From Dyadobacter sediminis (GTDB lineage Bacteria; Bacteroidota; Bacteroidia; Cytophagales; Spirosomataceae): a DNA stretch of 64,000 nt. Position numbers and translations under genes: made by a program. The stretch's first letter is position 1; each line of letters begins with the position of its first letter. A model generated the notes under the pieces. It saw only the letters and a list, made by a program, of their open reading frames with translations, did no database searches and was not told the DNA's origin. This document shows, piece after piece, positions 43,728 through 53,294 of this stretch. The stretch covers positions 434,001 through 498,000 of the forward strand of contig NZ_VCEI01000028.1 of assembly GCF_005860765.1 (NCBI RefSeq), written 5' to 3'.

Positions 43728-46151
43728 TTATCTGCTCAAAGTAATAATAGCGATGGACAAGGTGCTCACCATGGATGCTATGAATGAAAACAACGCTATA
43801 CGTTCACCGGGTGTCCTTTCGCGCTCAGGTTGTTCTGCTTTTACCGGAATTGTAACTATTGAGCCGGGTGCAATGGTCGGATAGGAGCGGAAAAACAGAA
43901 AATTTTTGGTTCGGTAGGTCCGTCCGTTCGGATGCGACACGTAAACGCGTTTTTTCCAGCCTTGCTCCGTGTAACCTCCCGCCTGTGAAATGTAATCTTC
44001 ATATTCATATTTCGGATCGTAATTCATTACTGAAGGATTATGTACCCCGCCCTGAATCCGTACCGTTTCAGACCTTCTCGGAATCATCAATGTATCTCCG
44101 TCCAACAGCAACAGGTTGGATGGAAGTGAAGGTTTTTTCATGATGGTTTCAATATCCACTGCAAGCAACTCTCTGTTCCGGTAAAAACGCACACCCGGCA
44201 GATAAGCTTCCGGTTTAACGCCGCCTGTTTTGGTGAACAGATCGGATATGCGTTCGAAGTTGCTGATGATGGTGTAATTTCCGGGAAATTTCACTTCCCC
44301 GATAATCGTCACCGTTTTCTGAGCCTCGTAACGCGGGGATTTGCGTACGATAACCATATCACTCGGTTCCAGTTTGAACTTCTGATCGTCCGGATTAAGT
44401 ATGAGATTGTCCGCAACATCTATAGTATAGATGCGCACGTTCTGTGATGTTGGCAAGTCAAGTGTATCATTTTTGATACGTCTGGAAACTTCGATTCGGT
44501 ACGGAACCCCGCCTTCTGTGTAGCCGCCAGCCTGAAATATCAGATCCGCAATGGAAATGTCTTTATAATAGAAGTAATTACCCGGATTGATCACAGAACC
44601 GGATATCGATAAAAATGTAAATTCTTTAAGGTCTTCAACGGATTTTACTGTCAGGATATCACCCGGAAGCAGTTCAATATCTGCAATCTCGCCATTAACA
44701 AGTTTCCGCAGATCAAACGCCACAATTCCGGTCTGGGTTTCCCCGCTGGACCTTTCCAGAAGGGCACGGTTCAGGAATGCACGCGGGCTGAGTCCCTGAG
44801 ACATCTGAATAAGTTTCAGGACGGTATTGCAGCGTTCTTCCAGTGCATAAATGCCCGGCAAAGTCACAGCACCTTTTACTTCAACCTGATTGCTTACGAT
44901 GTCAAGAATCTTCTTGATGTTGAAAATATCTCCGTTTTTAGGCGTAAAGGAGGCAATCTGTGCAGAATCAATACTTCCGATTACGTAGTTGGTGCCGGTA
45001 TTTCTTTGATATGTTAGCGTCTGGGTATAAGCCTCGGGCGTGAATCCGCCTGCATACCGGATCAGACTGGAAATGGATTCGCCTGTTCGGGCTTCAAAAA
45101 TGCCGGGCCGTTTCACTTGACCGACCAGTTCAATCCTGCTTTCAAACGGTCGTATCAGGATAATATCCTGATCCTGCAAAGCAATGTTGTCTTTAAGGTC
45201 TGCATCTACAAGAAAGCGGTAAAGGTCAATTTTCCGGATTACATTATTGTTTCGTATTACCTCGATGTTTCTGTATGATCCGTTCTTATTAGGCCCGCCG
45301 GATAAGGACAAAGCGTTGAAGGCAGTCGCAAGAGAAGAAACTGTATAAGTTCCCGGACGCGTTGCTTCGCCTGTTATCATCACACGGATGCTCCGGACAT
45401 TTCCCAAGGTAATGGAAGAATAAGTACCTGATCCTGAACGGTTTAAGGTAGAATAGGCTTGTCTCAGCCGGTTTACAATGCGTTCATTGGCCTGCTCGAT
45501 TGTAAGACCGTTCACATACACAGGCGCCAGATTAAGCATTTTTACAGTTCCTTCCGGACTGATCTTCATTTTGAAATTGTCCACCGAATTGCCGTAAATA
45601 TCCACTACAATTTCGTCTTCAGGACCAAGAATGTAATTTCGGGGCGTTGCAATTCTCAGGTTTGGCTCAAAAGTGGATGAAGGCTGTGCAAAGAAAGAAG
45701 ATCCGAAGGTGCGGTTAATGCGTTTTCTTGTAACTTTTCTTGCGTTCGTCGAGTCCTTTTCGTTATGGGTTTCATCTTCTAGTTCGTCCAGTTCATCCTG
45801 ATCACGGGTTTCATCCAGCTCATCACGGTTAGGATCAGCAACTTCCTCTTGCTCCGGTTTTTGCGCCACACGCTTGCGCATGGCTGAGATCTGGTCCAAT
45901 GTGTAACCTCTCTGCAAAGCTGCCTTTTCAATATCCATATCCGACATGCCCGTGGATTTGGCCTGGTTATAGAAATCAGTTGCCTGCTGATTGGTGATCT
46001 GTGAGGGATTTACCTTTTGCGCCGGTTCCGGCAATGCAGTTGCAGGTTTGGATGGATTCGTGTTTTGAGCAAAACCGGAAATGCTTACAAAGAATAACAG
46101 CGTAAAGGATAGAACACTTAAGTATAACCGTGAAAAGAAATGATAATGCAT
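43728..46151 (-). CDS. Wza-like outer-membrane polysaccharide export protein with multiple SLBB domains
   Basis: 807 residues, first gene of the locus. A signal peptide (about 1-28) is followed by a Pro/Gln-rich part and a strongly acidic linker (about 98-135, DELDETRDQDELDELEDE). Then come the poly-export domain (LGPEDEIVVDIYGNSV, SPEGTVKML, LTIEQANERI) and about six SLBB-type repeats, each with G-x-V-x-x-P-G-x-Y/F followed by AGG, for example GQVKRPGIFEAR and GEVKFPGNYTI. A C-terminal hydrophobic helix (FSFIASMVSTLSIAIITL) would form the pore through the outer membrane, as in Wza. E. coli Wza is less than half this length; long multi-SLBB forms are usual in Bacteroidota. The 138 bp upstream must carry the main promoter. 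Confidence 0.88.
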   Translation of the reverse strand: MHYHFFSRLYLSVLSFTLLFFVSISGFAQNTNPSKPATALPEPAQKVNPSQITNQQATDFYNQAKSTGMSDMDIEKAALQRGYTLDQISAMRKRVAQKPEQEEVADPNRDELDETRDQDELDELEDETHNEKDSTNARKVTRKRINRTFGSSFFAQPSSTFEPNLRIATPRNYILGPEDEIVVDIYGNSVDNFKMKISPEGTVKMLNLAPVYVNGLTIEQANERIVNRLRQAYSTLNRSGSGTYSSITLGNVRSIRVMITGEATRPGTYTVSSLATAFNALSLSGGPNKNGSYRNIEVIRNNNVIRKIDLYRFLVDADLKDNIALQDQDIILIRPFESRIELVGQVKRPGIFEARTGESISSLIRYAGGFTPEAYTQTLTYQRNTGTNYVIGSIDSAQIASFTPKNGDIFNIKKILDIVSNQVEVKGAVTLPGIYALEERCNTVLKLIQMSQGLSPRAFLNRALLERSSGETQTGIVAFDLRKLVNGEIADIELLPGDILTVKSVEDLKEFTFLSISGSVINPGNYFYYKDISIADLIFQAGGYTEGGVPYRIEVSRRIKNDTLDLPTSQNVRIYTIDVADNLILNPDDQKFKLEPSDMVIVRKSPRYEAQKTVTIIGEVKFPGNYTIISNFERISDLFTKTGGVKPEAYLPGVRFYRNRELLAVDIETIMKKPSLPSNLLLLDGDTLMIPRRSETVRIQGGVHNPSVMNYDPKYEYEDYISQAGGYTEQGWKKRVYVSHPNGRTYRTKNFLFFRSYPTIAPGSIVTIPVKAEQPERERTPGERIALFSFIASMVSTLSIAIITLSR

Positions 46152-46289
46152 GCAGTGTTTTTAATTACAATCAACAACTACTCCGTAAAGCGTAGCGTCA
46201 GGTTCAAATAAAGAAATTTTAAATCGGGGTAAAACTACTAAAACTAACTGTTAAAGTGTTGACTTGTTGAAATATAGCCAACGCATAAT

Positions 46290-48050
46290 CTATAAAGCGG
46301 TCTGGATTGAAAGTTCTTTTAACTGCCCTTCCGAAATAGTAGACGGAGAATCGATCATTACGTCACGTCCTGAATTATTTTTCGGGAAAGCAATGAAATC
46401 CCGGATGGAATCCGCGCCACCGAAAATGGAGCACAGCCTGTCAAAACCGAAGGCAATTCCGGCATGCGGAGGCGCTCCGAATTCAAAGGCATTCATCAGA
46501 AAACCAAATTGTTCCTGCGCTTCCTGTGGAGAAAATCCCAGAATCTCAAACATTTTCTGCTGCAGCGCTCTTTCAAATATCCTTACGGACCCGCCGCCCA
46601 CTTCCACACCGTTAATGACCATATCGTATGCATTTGCCCTGACCTGACCCAGATTGCCATTCAGCAGCGCAATATCTTCAGGTTTCGGACTGGTGAACGG
46701 ATGATGCATGGCGAACCATCTGTTTTCCGCCTCGCCGTATTCCAATAATGGAAAATCAAGAACCCATAAAACCCGGTACTCGTCCGGATTGCGAAGCCCA
46801 AGTCGTGAACCCATTTCAAGGCGCAGTTCATTCAGCTGCTTGCGCGTTTTATCCGCCTGGCCGGACAGCAACAAAATCAAATCTCCGGGCTTAGCGTTAA
46901 ACGTATCAACCCATTTTTTAATATCCGATTCGGAGTAGAATTTGTCAACGGACGATTTGATTGAACCATCGGCATTGTAACGGACATACACCAATCCTTT
47001 TGCGCCGATTTGCGGACGTTTGATCCAGTCCGTCAGTTCATCAATTTGCTTGCGTGTGTAAACGGCACAATCCGGCGCACAAATTCCTACAACCAGTTCC
47101 GCGTCATCAAAAACACCGAATCCTTTGCCGGAAGTCAGGTCCTGATTTTCACCTTTCAGTTCTGCAAACTGCATATCAAAGCGGATATCCGGCTTGTCCG
47201 ATCCGTAAAGGCGCATGGCATCCGCATACGTCATACGTGGAACTTCGGGCAGTTCGATTCCTTTCACCTTGCTGAACAGATTGCGTATCAGTCCTTCAAA
47301 CGTATTCAGTACATCTTCCTGCGTCACAAAAGACATTTCACAGTCAATTTGTGTAAATTCCGGCTGGCGGTCGGCACGAAGATCCTCATCGCGGAAACAT
47401 TTTACAATCTGGTAATAACGGTCAAAACCGGCCACCATCAGCAACTGTTTAAACGTCTGCGGCGACTGCGGAAGCGCATAGAATTCGCCCGGGTTCATGC
47501 GGCTCGGAACCACAAAATCACGTGCGCCTTCCGGCGTTGACTTGATCAGAACGGGCGTTTCCACTTCAATGAAGTCCAGTTCGTCCAGATATGCACGGGT
47601 ATAGCGCGCAACCTGATGCCGTAACTGCAGGTTTTTGCGTACATTATTTCTTCTCAGATCCAGATAACGGTATTTCATCCGGATGTCGTCGCCGCCGTCT
47701 GTTTCATCTTCAATCAGGAACGGAGGCAATTTGGCCGCATTCAGAACCGTAAGCTCGGAAACACGTATTTCAATAGCGCCGGTGGCTATTTTATCATTTT
47801 TGGCAATCCTTTCAATGACGATTCCTTTGGCGGAGATCACAAATTCCCTGCCCAGCGCACGTGCCGTCTCCAATACTTGCGAAGGTGTTTTCCCTTCTTC
47901 AAAAAGAAGTTGTGTCAAGCCATAGCGGTCACGCAAATCCAGCCAAATCATTCCGCCTTTATCCCGAATGCGCTGCACCCAGCCGCATAATACAACTTCT
48001 TGATTTACATGTTCTAAGCTTAACTCCCCGCAGGTATTTGTACGTAACAT
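46290..48050 (-). CDS. aspS: Aspartyl-tRNA synthetase
   Basis: 586 residues, the normal bacterial length. It has an N-terminal OB-fold anticodon-binding domain ([24 protein letters not shown]), class II catalytic core with motif 2 [18 protein letters not shown], a bacterial GAD insertion domain in the middle (about 285-420), and motif 3 GIAFGFDRL near the C-terminus. It charges tRNA-Asp in the cytoplasm. The start is ATG 48050. It is divergent from the lipoprotein gene and lies upstream of the polysaccharide locus on the same strand, 138 bp away, so it bounds the locus as a housekeeping gene. Confidence 0.97.
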   Translation of the reverse strand: MLRTNTCGELSLEHVNQEVVLCGWVQRIRDKGGMIWLDLRDRYGLTQLLFEEGKTPSQVLETARALGREFVISAKGIVIERIAKNDKIATGAIEIRVSELTVLNAAKLPPFLIEDETDGGDDIRMKYRYLDLRRNNVRKNLQLRHQVARYTRAYLDELDFIEVETPVLIKSTPEGARDFVVPSRMNPGEFYALPQSPQTFKQLLMVAGFDRYYQIVKCFRDEDLRADRQPEFTQIDCEMSFVTQEDVLNTFEGLIRNLFSKVKGIELPEVPRMTYADAMRLYGSDKPDIRFDMQFAELKGENQDLTSGKGFGVFDDAELVVGICAPDCAVYTRKQIDELTDWIKRPQIGAKGLVYVRYNADGSIKSSVDKFYSESDIKKWVDTFNAKPGDLILLLSGQADKTRKQLNELRLEMGSRLGLRNPDEYRVLWVLDFPLLEYGEAENRWFAMHHPFTSPKPEDIALLNGNLGQVRANAYDMVINGVEVGGGSVRIFERALQQKMFEILGFSPQEAQEQFGFLMNAFEFGAPPHAGIAFGFDRLCSIFGGADSIRDFIAFPKNNSGRDVMIDSPSTISEGQLKELSIQTAL

Positions 48051-48142
48051 ATAATTATTTTAATACGGATATAAAGAAAGTGCCTGATAATAAATGGCGC
48101 AAAAGTACGTATTTTTAGCAAATCTAACATGAAGTGTTTTTT

Positions 48143-49060
48143 ATGAAATTATATAAAACGCCTGGAAGACAGATTAGTCGTGTGCTTTCTCCACTGATAT
48201 TGCTGGCACTCTGCAGCTGCGACCCCGATCCGGATCCTGAAACCGGCAGCTCCGGGTCATTTGAATCCTCACCGCAGCAATACGCCATTACGCCCGGCAT
48301 TATTGATGAAGCGTCCGGGCTTGCACCCGGTAAAAATCTGGACGGATTTCTATGGACTCTTCAGGATTCCGGAGCGCCTAATTCGCTTTATCTGATCAGC
48401 AGGGACGGAAAAGAAATCAAGGAATATCCTGTTCCCGGAACGGCCAATCATGACTGGGAAGATATGGCTGGCGGCCCCGGCCCGAAAGACGGTATCCATT
48501 ACCTTTACATTGGCGATATCGGCAATAACAACAAACCGGTTACTCTGACCAATATCATTTACCGCGTACCCGAAATCGGCATCACAAACGACAGTTTTTT
48601 ACAAAATTCGGTTGAGAAAATAACTTTCAGCTATCCGGATGGTGCCCGCGATGCCGAAACGCTGCTGCTTGATCCTGTTACAAAAGATCTGTTCATTCTC
48701 TCAAAAGAAATCGGCAGTACAGGAATTTACCGTCTGCCTTTCCCGCAGTCCACTTCGGAAACGATGATTGCCGAAAAAGTCGGGACCGTTCCTTCCGTTT
48801 CTCTTGCAACCGGCGGCAGTATTTCGGCAGACGGAACTGAAATCCTGATCCGTACTTACCTTTCGGTTCATTACTGGAAAAGAAAACAGGATAAAACCAT
48901 AGGCCAGACTTTGTCTGCATCTGCATTGAAACAGCTTTCTGTGGCGCCGGAACCGCAGGGAGAAGCCATATGCTTCGATCGCGAAAGTGCCGGCTTTTAT
49001 ACGCTCAGTGAAAAATCAAATTCCTCAGGCGTAAGCTTAAACTATTATAAAAGAAAATAA
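48143..49060 (+). CDS. Lipoprotein with beta-propeller-like body, function unknown
   Basis: 305 residues from ATG 48143 (a GTG at 48134 adds three codons). A short basic start and hydrophobic stretch end in LALCSCDPDPDPE, a lipobox-like sequence, so the protein is probably lipid-anchored with an acidic tether. The mature part has repeated strand motifs: GFLWTLQDSG, HYLYIGDIGNN, KDLFILSKEIG and GFYTLSEKS, resembling propeller proteins of the PE-PGRS/SdiA-regulated-like sort in Bacteroidota. No catalytic residues stand out. It lies 9 bp before the CocE-like hydrolase gene, so co-transcription is likely. Confidence 0.65.
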   Translation: MKLYKTPGRQISRVLSPLILLALCSCDPDPDPETGSSGSFESSPQQYAITPGIIDEASGLAPGKNLDGFLWTLQDSGAPNSLYLISRDGKEIKEYPVPGTANHDWEDMAGGPGPKDGIHYLYIGDIGNNNKPVTLTNIIYRVPEIGITNDSFLQNSVEKITFSYPDGARDAETLLLDPVTKDLFILSKEIGSTGIYRLPFPQSTSETMIAEKVGTVPSVSLATGGSISADGTEILIRTYLSVHYWKRKQDKTIGQTLSASALKQLSVAPEPQGEAICFDRESAGFYTLSEKSNSSGVSLNYYKRK

Positions 49061-49069
49061 TCCAGTCCA

Positions 49070-50959
49070 ATGCTTAAAAAACTCCTGTTTCTTACAATTG
49101 CTTTCATTTCCTTGAAAGCCAGTGCCCAGAACAATTCTGACGAACAGTTTATAAAGGATAATTATTCCAAATCCGAGTACGACATTCCGGTAAGGGACGG
49201 CGTAAAGCTGCATACCATTGTGTATGTTCCGAAAGATGCGTCAAACGACAAAAAATATCCTTTTCTCATGCAGCGTACGTGTTACAGCGTGGCGCCATAC
49301 GGAAAAGATACCTATCCGCCGCGACTGGGCCCGAGTCCTGCCTTGATGCGCGACAAGTTTATTTTTGTTTATCAGGACGTTCGCGGCCGTTATATGAGCG
49401 AAGGCGTGTGGACGAACATGACGCCGCACATTGCGCAGAAAAAAAGCAAAACGGACGTGGATGAAGCATCTGACACGTATGATACCATTGAATGGCTTCT
49501 GAAAAATATTCCGGCAAACAACGGCAGAGTAGGGCAATGGGGAATTTCGTATCCCGGATTTTATACAACGGCCAGCGCACTTTCCAATCACCCGGCACTG
49601 AAAGCTTCTTCACCGCAGGCACCGATTTCGGATTTTTTCTTTGACGATTTTCATCACAACGGCGCATTTACGCAAGGGTATTATCTGACTTTTCCGGTGT
49701 TCGGCATCAAGCCGCCGCAGCCGGGTGCCGATTCCTGGTTTGCCAATGATTTTATCAAGCCCGAGCCGGACGGTTACACGTTCAATCTGAAAATGGGTTC
49801 ACTGAAAAACTTTGATCAGTATTACTCGAAAAACTTTTTCTGGCAGGAAACCGTCGCGCACCCGAACAAAGACGAATTCTGGCAAAAAAGAGACATTCTG
49901 CCGCATCTGAAAGGTTTGAAACATGCATTTATGACCGTTGGCGGATGGTTTGATGCCGAAGATCTTTACGGCCCGCTGAATACGTACAAGACCATTGAAA
50001 AAAATAATCCTTCCATTTACAACACGCTGGTCGTCGGGCCTTTCGGACACGGACGATGGAGCCGTGAAACCGGGCATACGCTGCATAATGATCTTTATTT
50101 CGGAGACAGCATCGCTACTTTTTACCAGAATAACATTGAGGCCAGATTTTTCAAGCATTTTCTGAAAGAATCAGGTGACGGAAAAACCGGCCTGCCGGAA
50201 GCTTACTTGTTTGACACGGGTAAAAAAGAATGGAAAACGTTCGATAAATGGCCGGCAGCAACGGCGCAAAAAGTAAAACTATACTTTCATCCGAACGGCA
50301 AACTGGATTTCTCCGAGCCGAAAGAAGCGAAATCTGCAACCGCATACGTGAGCGATCCCGCCAAACCGGTTCCTTATACGGCCAATGTGAAGCAAATGTC
50401 AGGCTTTACACCGTTTGAATACATGTCTGAAGACCAGCGTTTTGCGGCTTCACGGCCGGATGTACTGGTTTTTAAAACGGACGTTCTGCAGGAAGATGTG
50501 ACGCTGGGCGGTGAAATTACGGCATTGCTAAAAATCAGCAGCACAGGAACGGACGCTGATTTCTTCGTAAAACTGATCGATGTTTATCCCGACAATGAAA
50601 AAAATCATGCGTTCATGCCCGACCCGAAAACGGTGATGGCCGGCTATCAGCAAATGGTCCGGAGTGAAATTATGCGGGCTCGGTTCCGAAACAGTTTTGA
50701 AAAGCCCGAAGCGCTCGTTGCAGGCAAAATGACCGACATCAAATTCCGCCTTCAGGATGTACTTCACACTTTCAAAAAAGGGCACAGCATTATGATTCAG
50801 GTTCAAAGTACCGCATTTCCACTTTTCGACCGCAATCCGCAGAAATATGTGGAGAATATTTACAAAGCCGCAGATTCGGACTTTATTCAGGCTACACAAA
50901 CCATTTTCCATCAGGCCGGCGCTGCAAGTATGATCGAGGCGGATGTCATTAAGCAGTAA
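49070..50959 (+). CDS. Secreted CocE/NonD-family hydrolase (S15-like acylase or ester hydrolase)
   Basis: 629 residues with a signal peptide (MLKKLLFLTIAFISLKASAQ). The alpha/beta-hydrolase domain has the nucleophile S160 in GISYPG, preceded by YVYQDVRGRYMSEG-type sequence (DVRGR is the family oxyanion region), and VGPFGHGRW carrying the likely catalytic histidine. A C-terminal jelly-roll domain (about 390-629, with GGEITALLKISSTGTDADFFVKLIDVYPD) is typical of X-Pro dipeptidyl peptidase, cocaine esterase and alpha-amino acid ester hydrolase. Likely a periplasmic or exported hydrolase of peptide-like amides or esters. It is 14 bp before the prolyl oligopeptidase gene. Confidence 0.9.
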   Translation: MLKKLLFLTIAFISLKASAQNNSDEQFIKDNYSKSEYDIPVRDGVKLHTIVYVPKDASNDKKYPFLMQRTCYSVAPYGKDTYPPRLGPSPALMRDKFIFVYQDVRGRYMSEGVWTNMTPHIAQKKSKTDVDEASDTYDTIEWLLKNIPANNGRVGQWGISYPGFYTTASALSNHPALKASSPQAPISDFFFDDFHHNGAFTQGYYLTFPVFGIKPPQPGADSWFANDFIKPEPDGYTFNLKMGSLKNFDQYYSKNFFWQETVAHPNKDEFWQKRDILPHLKGLKHAFMTVGGWFDAEDLYGPLNTYKTIEKNNPSIYNTLVVGPFGHGRWSRETGHTLHNDLYFGDSIATFYQNNIEARFFKHFLKESGDGKTGLPEAYLFDTGKKEWKTFDKWPAATAQKVKLYFHPNGKLDFSEPKEAKSATAYVSDPAKPVPYTANVKQMSGFTPFEYMSEDQRFAASRPDVLVFKTDVLQEDVTLGGEITALLKISSTGTDADFFVKLIDVYPDNEKNHAFMPDPKTVMAGYQQMVRSEIMRARFRNSFEKPEALVAGKMTDIKFRLQDVLHTFKKGHSIMIQVQSTAFPLFDRNPQKYVENIYKAADSDFIQATQTIFHQAGAASMIEADVIKQ

Positions 50960-50973
50960 TTTTCAAAAACAGA

Positions 50974-53085
50974 ATGAATTTAAAATTGATTGTAATGAAT
51001 GTAATTTCGGCAACCATCTTTGCTTCAAACGGTTCTGCCCAGCAATTGAATTATCCTGCTACCCGAAGAATCGAGCATACCGATGAATATCATGGCGTAA
51101 AAGTGCCCGATCCGTATCGCTGGTTGGAAGATGACCGTTCCGACGAAACAGCTGCTTGGGTAAAAGCACAGAATGAAGTCACATTCGGTTATCTGGACAA
51201 AATTGCTTTTAAAAAGAAGATTTTTACAGATCTTGAAAAAGCATATAATTATCCCAAGTACTCCGCTCCGGGCAAAAAAGGCGACTATTTTTATTTCTAT
51301 AAAAACGACGGACTTCAGAACCAGTCGGTACTGTACCGGCAAAAAGGGCTGAACGGCAATCTGGAAGTCGTACTCGATCCCAACAAGCTTTCTGCGGACG
51401 GCACCACAAGGCTTACGGTTTTCAGTTTGTCCAAAGACGGCGCTCATGCAGTGCTCGGTTTTTCCAAAGGCGGCTCCGACTGGCAGGAATATCAGATTAT
51501 GGACATGAAAAATCTATCCATGCTGCCGGATAAAGTGGAATGGGTAAAAATCTCAGGCGCCGCATGGCAGGACAACGGGTTTTATTACAGCCGTTATCCG
51601 AAGCCGGAAGGAAGTGAGCTGGCATCAAAAAATGAAAATCATCAGGTTTTTTATCACAAAATCGGAACCTTGCAGCAGAACGATAAACTGGTTTTTGAAG
51701 ATCCGGCCAATCCGCAGCGCTTTCACATTGTAAGTACGACCAAAGACGAAGAATATGCGTTTCTGAGCGTGAGCGACCGTGGAAAAGGAAAGGACGGCAA
51801 CGGACTTTGGGTATTAAAAAAAGGAACTTCGGAGTTTGTTCCGGTGAAAGAAGAAATTACGGATTTCAGCTTTGGCGTGATCGAAAATGTCGGCAGTGAT
51901 TTTTTGATTGAAACCAATGAAAATGCGCCGAACAGTAAAGTAATGCGCTATGAATCGGGATCCAAAACGTGGAAAACACTTATTCCTGAGAAACCGGAAC
52001 CGTTGCAGTCTGCAAATGTTGCAGGCGGAAAATTGTTTGTTTCTTACTCCAAAGACGTTACAACGCGTGCCTATGTTTATGATCTGAACGGAAAGCTGGA
52101 AAACGAAATCCGTCTTCCGGGGCTTGGAACTGCAACGGGTTTTGGCGGGGAAAAGGAAGATACTTTTGTCTTTTACACGTACACCTCATTCAGCTATCCG
52201 CCGACTATTTTCCGGTATGACATTGATATGCAGAAAAGTGCCGTGTTCCGTTCGCCGGAAGTTTCTTTTAATCCCGAAGATTATGAAACAAAACAGGTTT
52301 TTTATCCAAGTAAGGACGGCACAAAAATCCCTGCTTTTATCACTTACAAAAAAGGACTGAAACGGGACGGCTCCAATCCGACAATTTTGTACGGTTATGG
52401 CGGTTTCAATATCAGCCTTACGCCCTCGTTCAGCCCGACCCGGATTCCGTTTTTTGATCAGGGCGGCATTTACGTGCAGGCCAATCTGCGCGGCGGAAGC
52501 GAGTACGGGGAAAAATGGCATGAACAGGGCATGAAGCTTAAAAAGCAGAATGTATTTGACGATTTCATTGCCGCCGCCGAGTTCCTGATCCGTGAAAAAT
52601 ATACTTCACCGGAACGTCTTGCCATTCAGGGCGGCTCGAACGGCGGCTTGCTCGTCGGAGCGGTTATGAACCAGCGGCCGGAACTGTTCAAGGTTGCCTT
52701 TCCGGCTGTGGGCGTCATGGATATGCTGCGGTTTCACAAATTCACGATTGGCTGGAACTGGATTGCGGATTACGGAAGCAGCGATAACGCGGACGAATTT
52801 AAAGTGCTGTATGGCTACTCTCCGTTGCACAATATCAAAGATGGTGGGAAATATCCGGCGACCATGATCACAACCGCAGACCATGACGACAGGGTAGTGC
52901 CTGCACATTCATTCAAGTACGCTGCCGAACTTCAGGCAAAGGCCGGAGCAACTTCCTCCAATCCTTTGCTGATCCGCATTGACACCAATTCCGGGCATGG
53001 CGCAAGCAATACAAAGAAAGCACTTGAAACACAGGCAGATATTTATGCTTTTATGTTTGAGAACATGGGTTTGGCCTGGAAGTAA
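50974..53085 (+). CDS. Prolyl oligopeptidase family serine peptidase (S9A)
   Basis: 703 residues: putative N-terminal signal (VMNVISATIFASNGSAQ), seven-bladed propeller (about 80-420) opening with YPATRRIEHTDEYHGVKVPDPYRWLED, and C-terminal catalytic alpha/beta-hydrolase. The triad is S555 in GGSNGG, an aspartate in ADHDDRVVP (638-639), and H675 in NSGHG. It cleaves short peptides after proline; the signal suggests a periplasmic enzyme. The length is as in characterised enzymes. It follows the CocE-like gene by 14 bp; the two peptidase-like enzymes probably form one unit. No terminator was seen after it. Confidence 0.93.
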   Translation: MNLKLIVMNVISATIFASNGSAQQLNYPATRRIEHTDEYHGVKVPDPYRWLEDDRSDETAAWVKAQNEVTFGYLDKIAFKKKIFTDLEKAYNYPKYSAPGKKGDYFYFYKNDGLQNQSVLYRQKGLNGNLEVVLDPNKLSADGTTRLTVFSLSKDGAHAVLGFSKGGSDWQEYQIMDMKNLSMLPDKVEWVKISGAAWQDNGFYYSRYPKPEGSELASKNENHQVFYHKIGTLQQNDKLVFEDPANPQRFHIVSTTKDEEYAFLSVSDRGKGKDGNGLWVLKKGTSEFVPVKEEITDFSFGVIENVGSDFLIETNENAPNSKVMRYESGSKTWKTLIPEKPEPLQSANVAGGKLFVSYSKDVTTRAYVYDLNGKLENEIRLPGLGTATGFGGEKEDTFVFYTYTSFSYPPTIFRYDIDMQKSAVFRSPEVSFNPEDYETKQVFYPSKDGTKIPAFITYKKGLKRDGSNPTILYGYGGFNISLTPSFSPTRIPFFDQGGIYVQANLRGGSEYGEKWHEQGMKLKKQNVFDDFIAAAEFLIREKYTSPERLAIQGGSNGGLLVGAVMNQRPELFKVAFPAVGVMDMLRFHKFTIGWNWIADYGSSDNADEFKVLYGYSPLHNIKDGGKYPATMITTADHDDRVVPAHSFKYAAELQAKAGATSSNPLLIRIDTNSGHGASNTKKALETQADIYAFMFENMGLAWK

Positions 53086-53294
53086 ATTGGAAGTTTTCAG
53101 AAATTACTTTGATAAATTAACTTCATTATCTCACATTATTTCTTATTTTATTTCAACATGCAGGATACAACAGGACGGTGTGTATAGGTAAGTTTTCTAA
53201 TCTTGTGCCCGGTTCCAGAGTATTGATCCTTGCAGCTTGTCCTTTCTGGAGCAGATTCTTTTACCTCGAAAATGATAATCAATCAAATTAAAAT

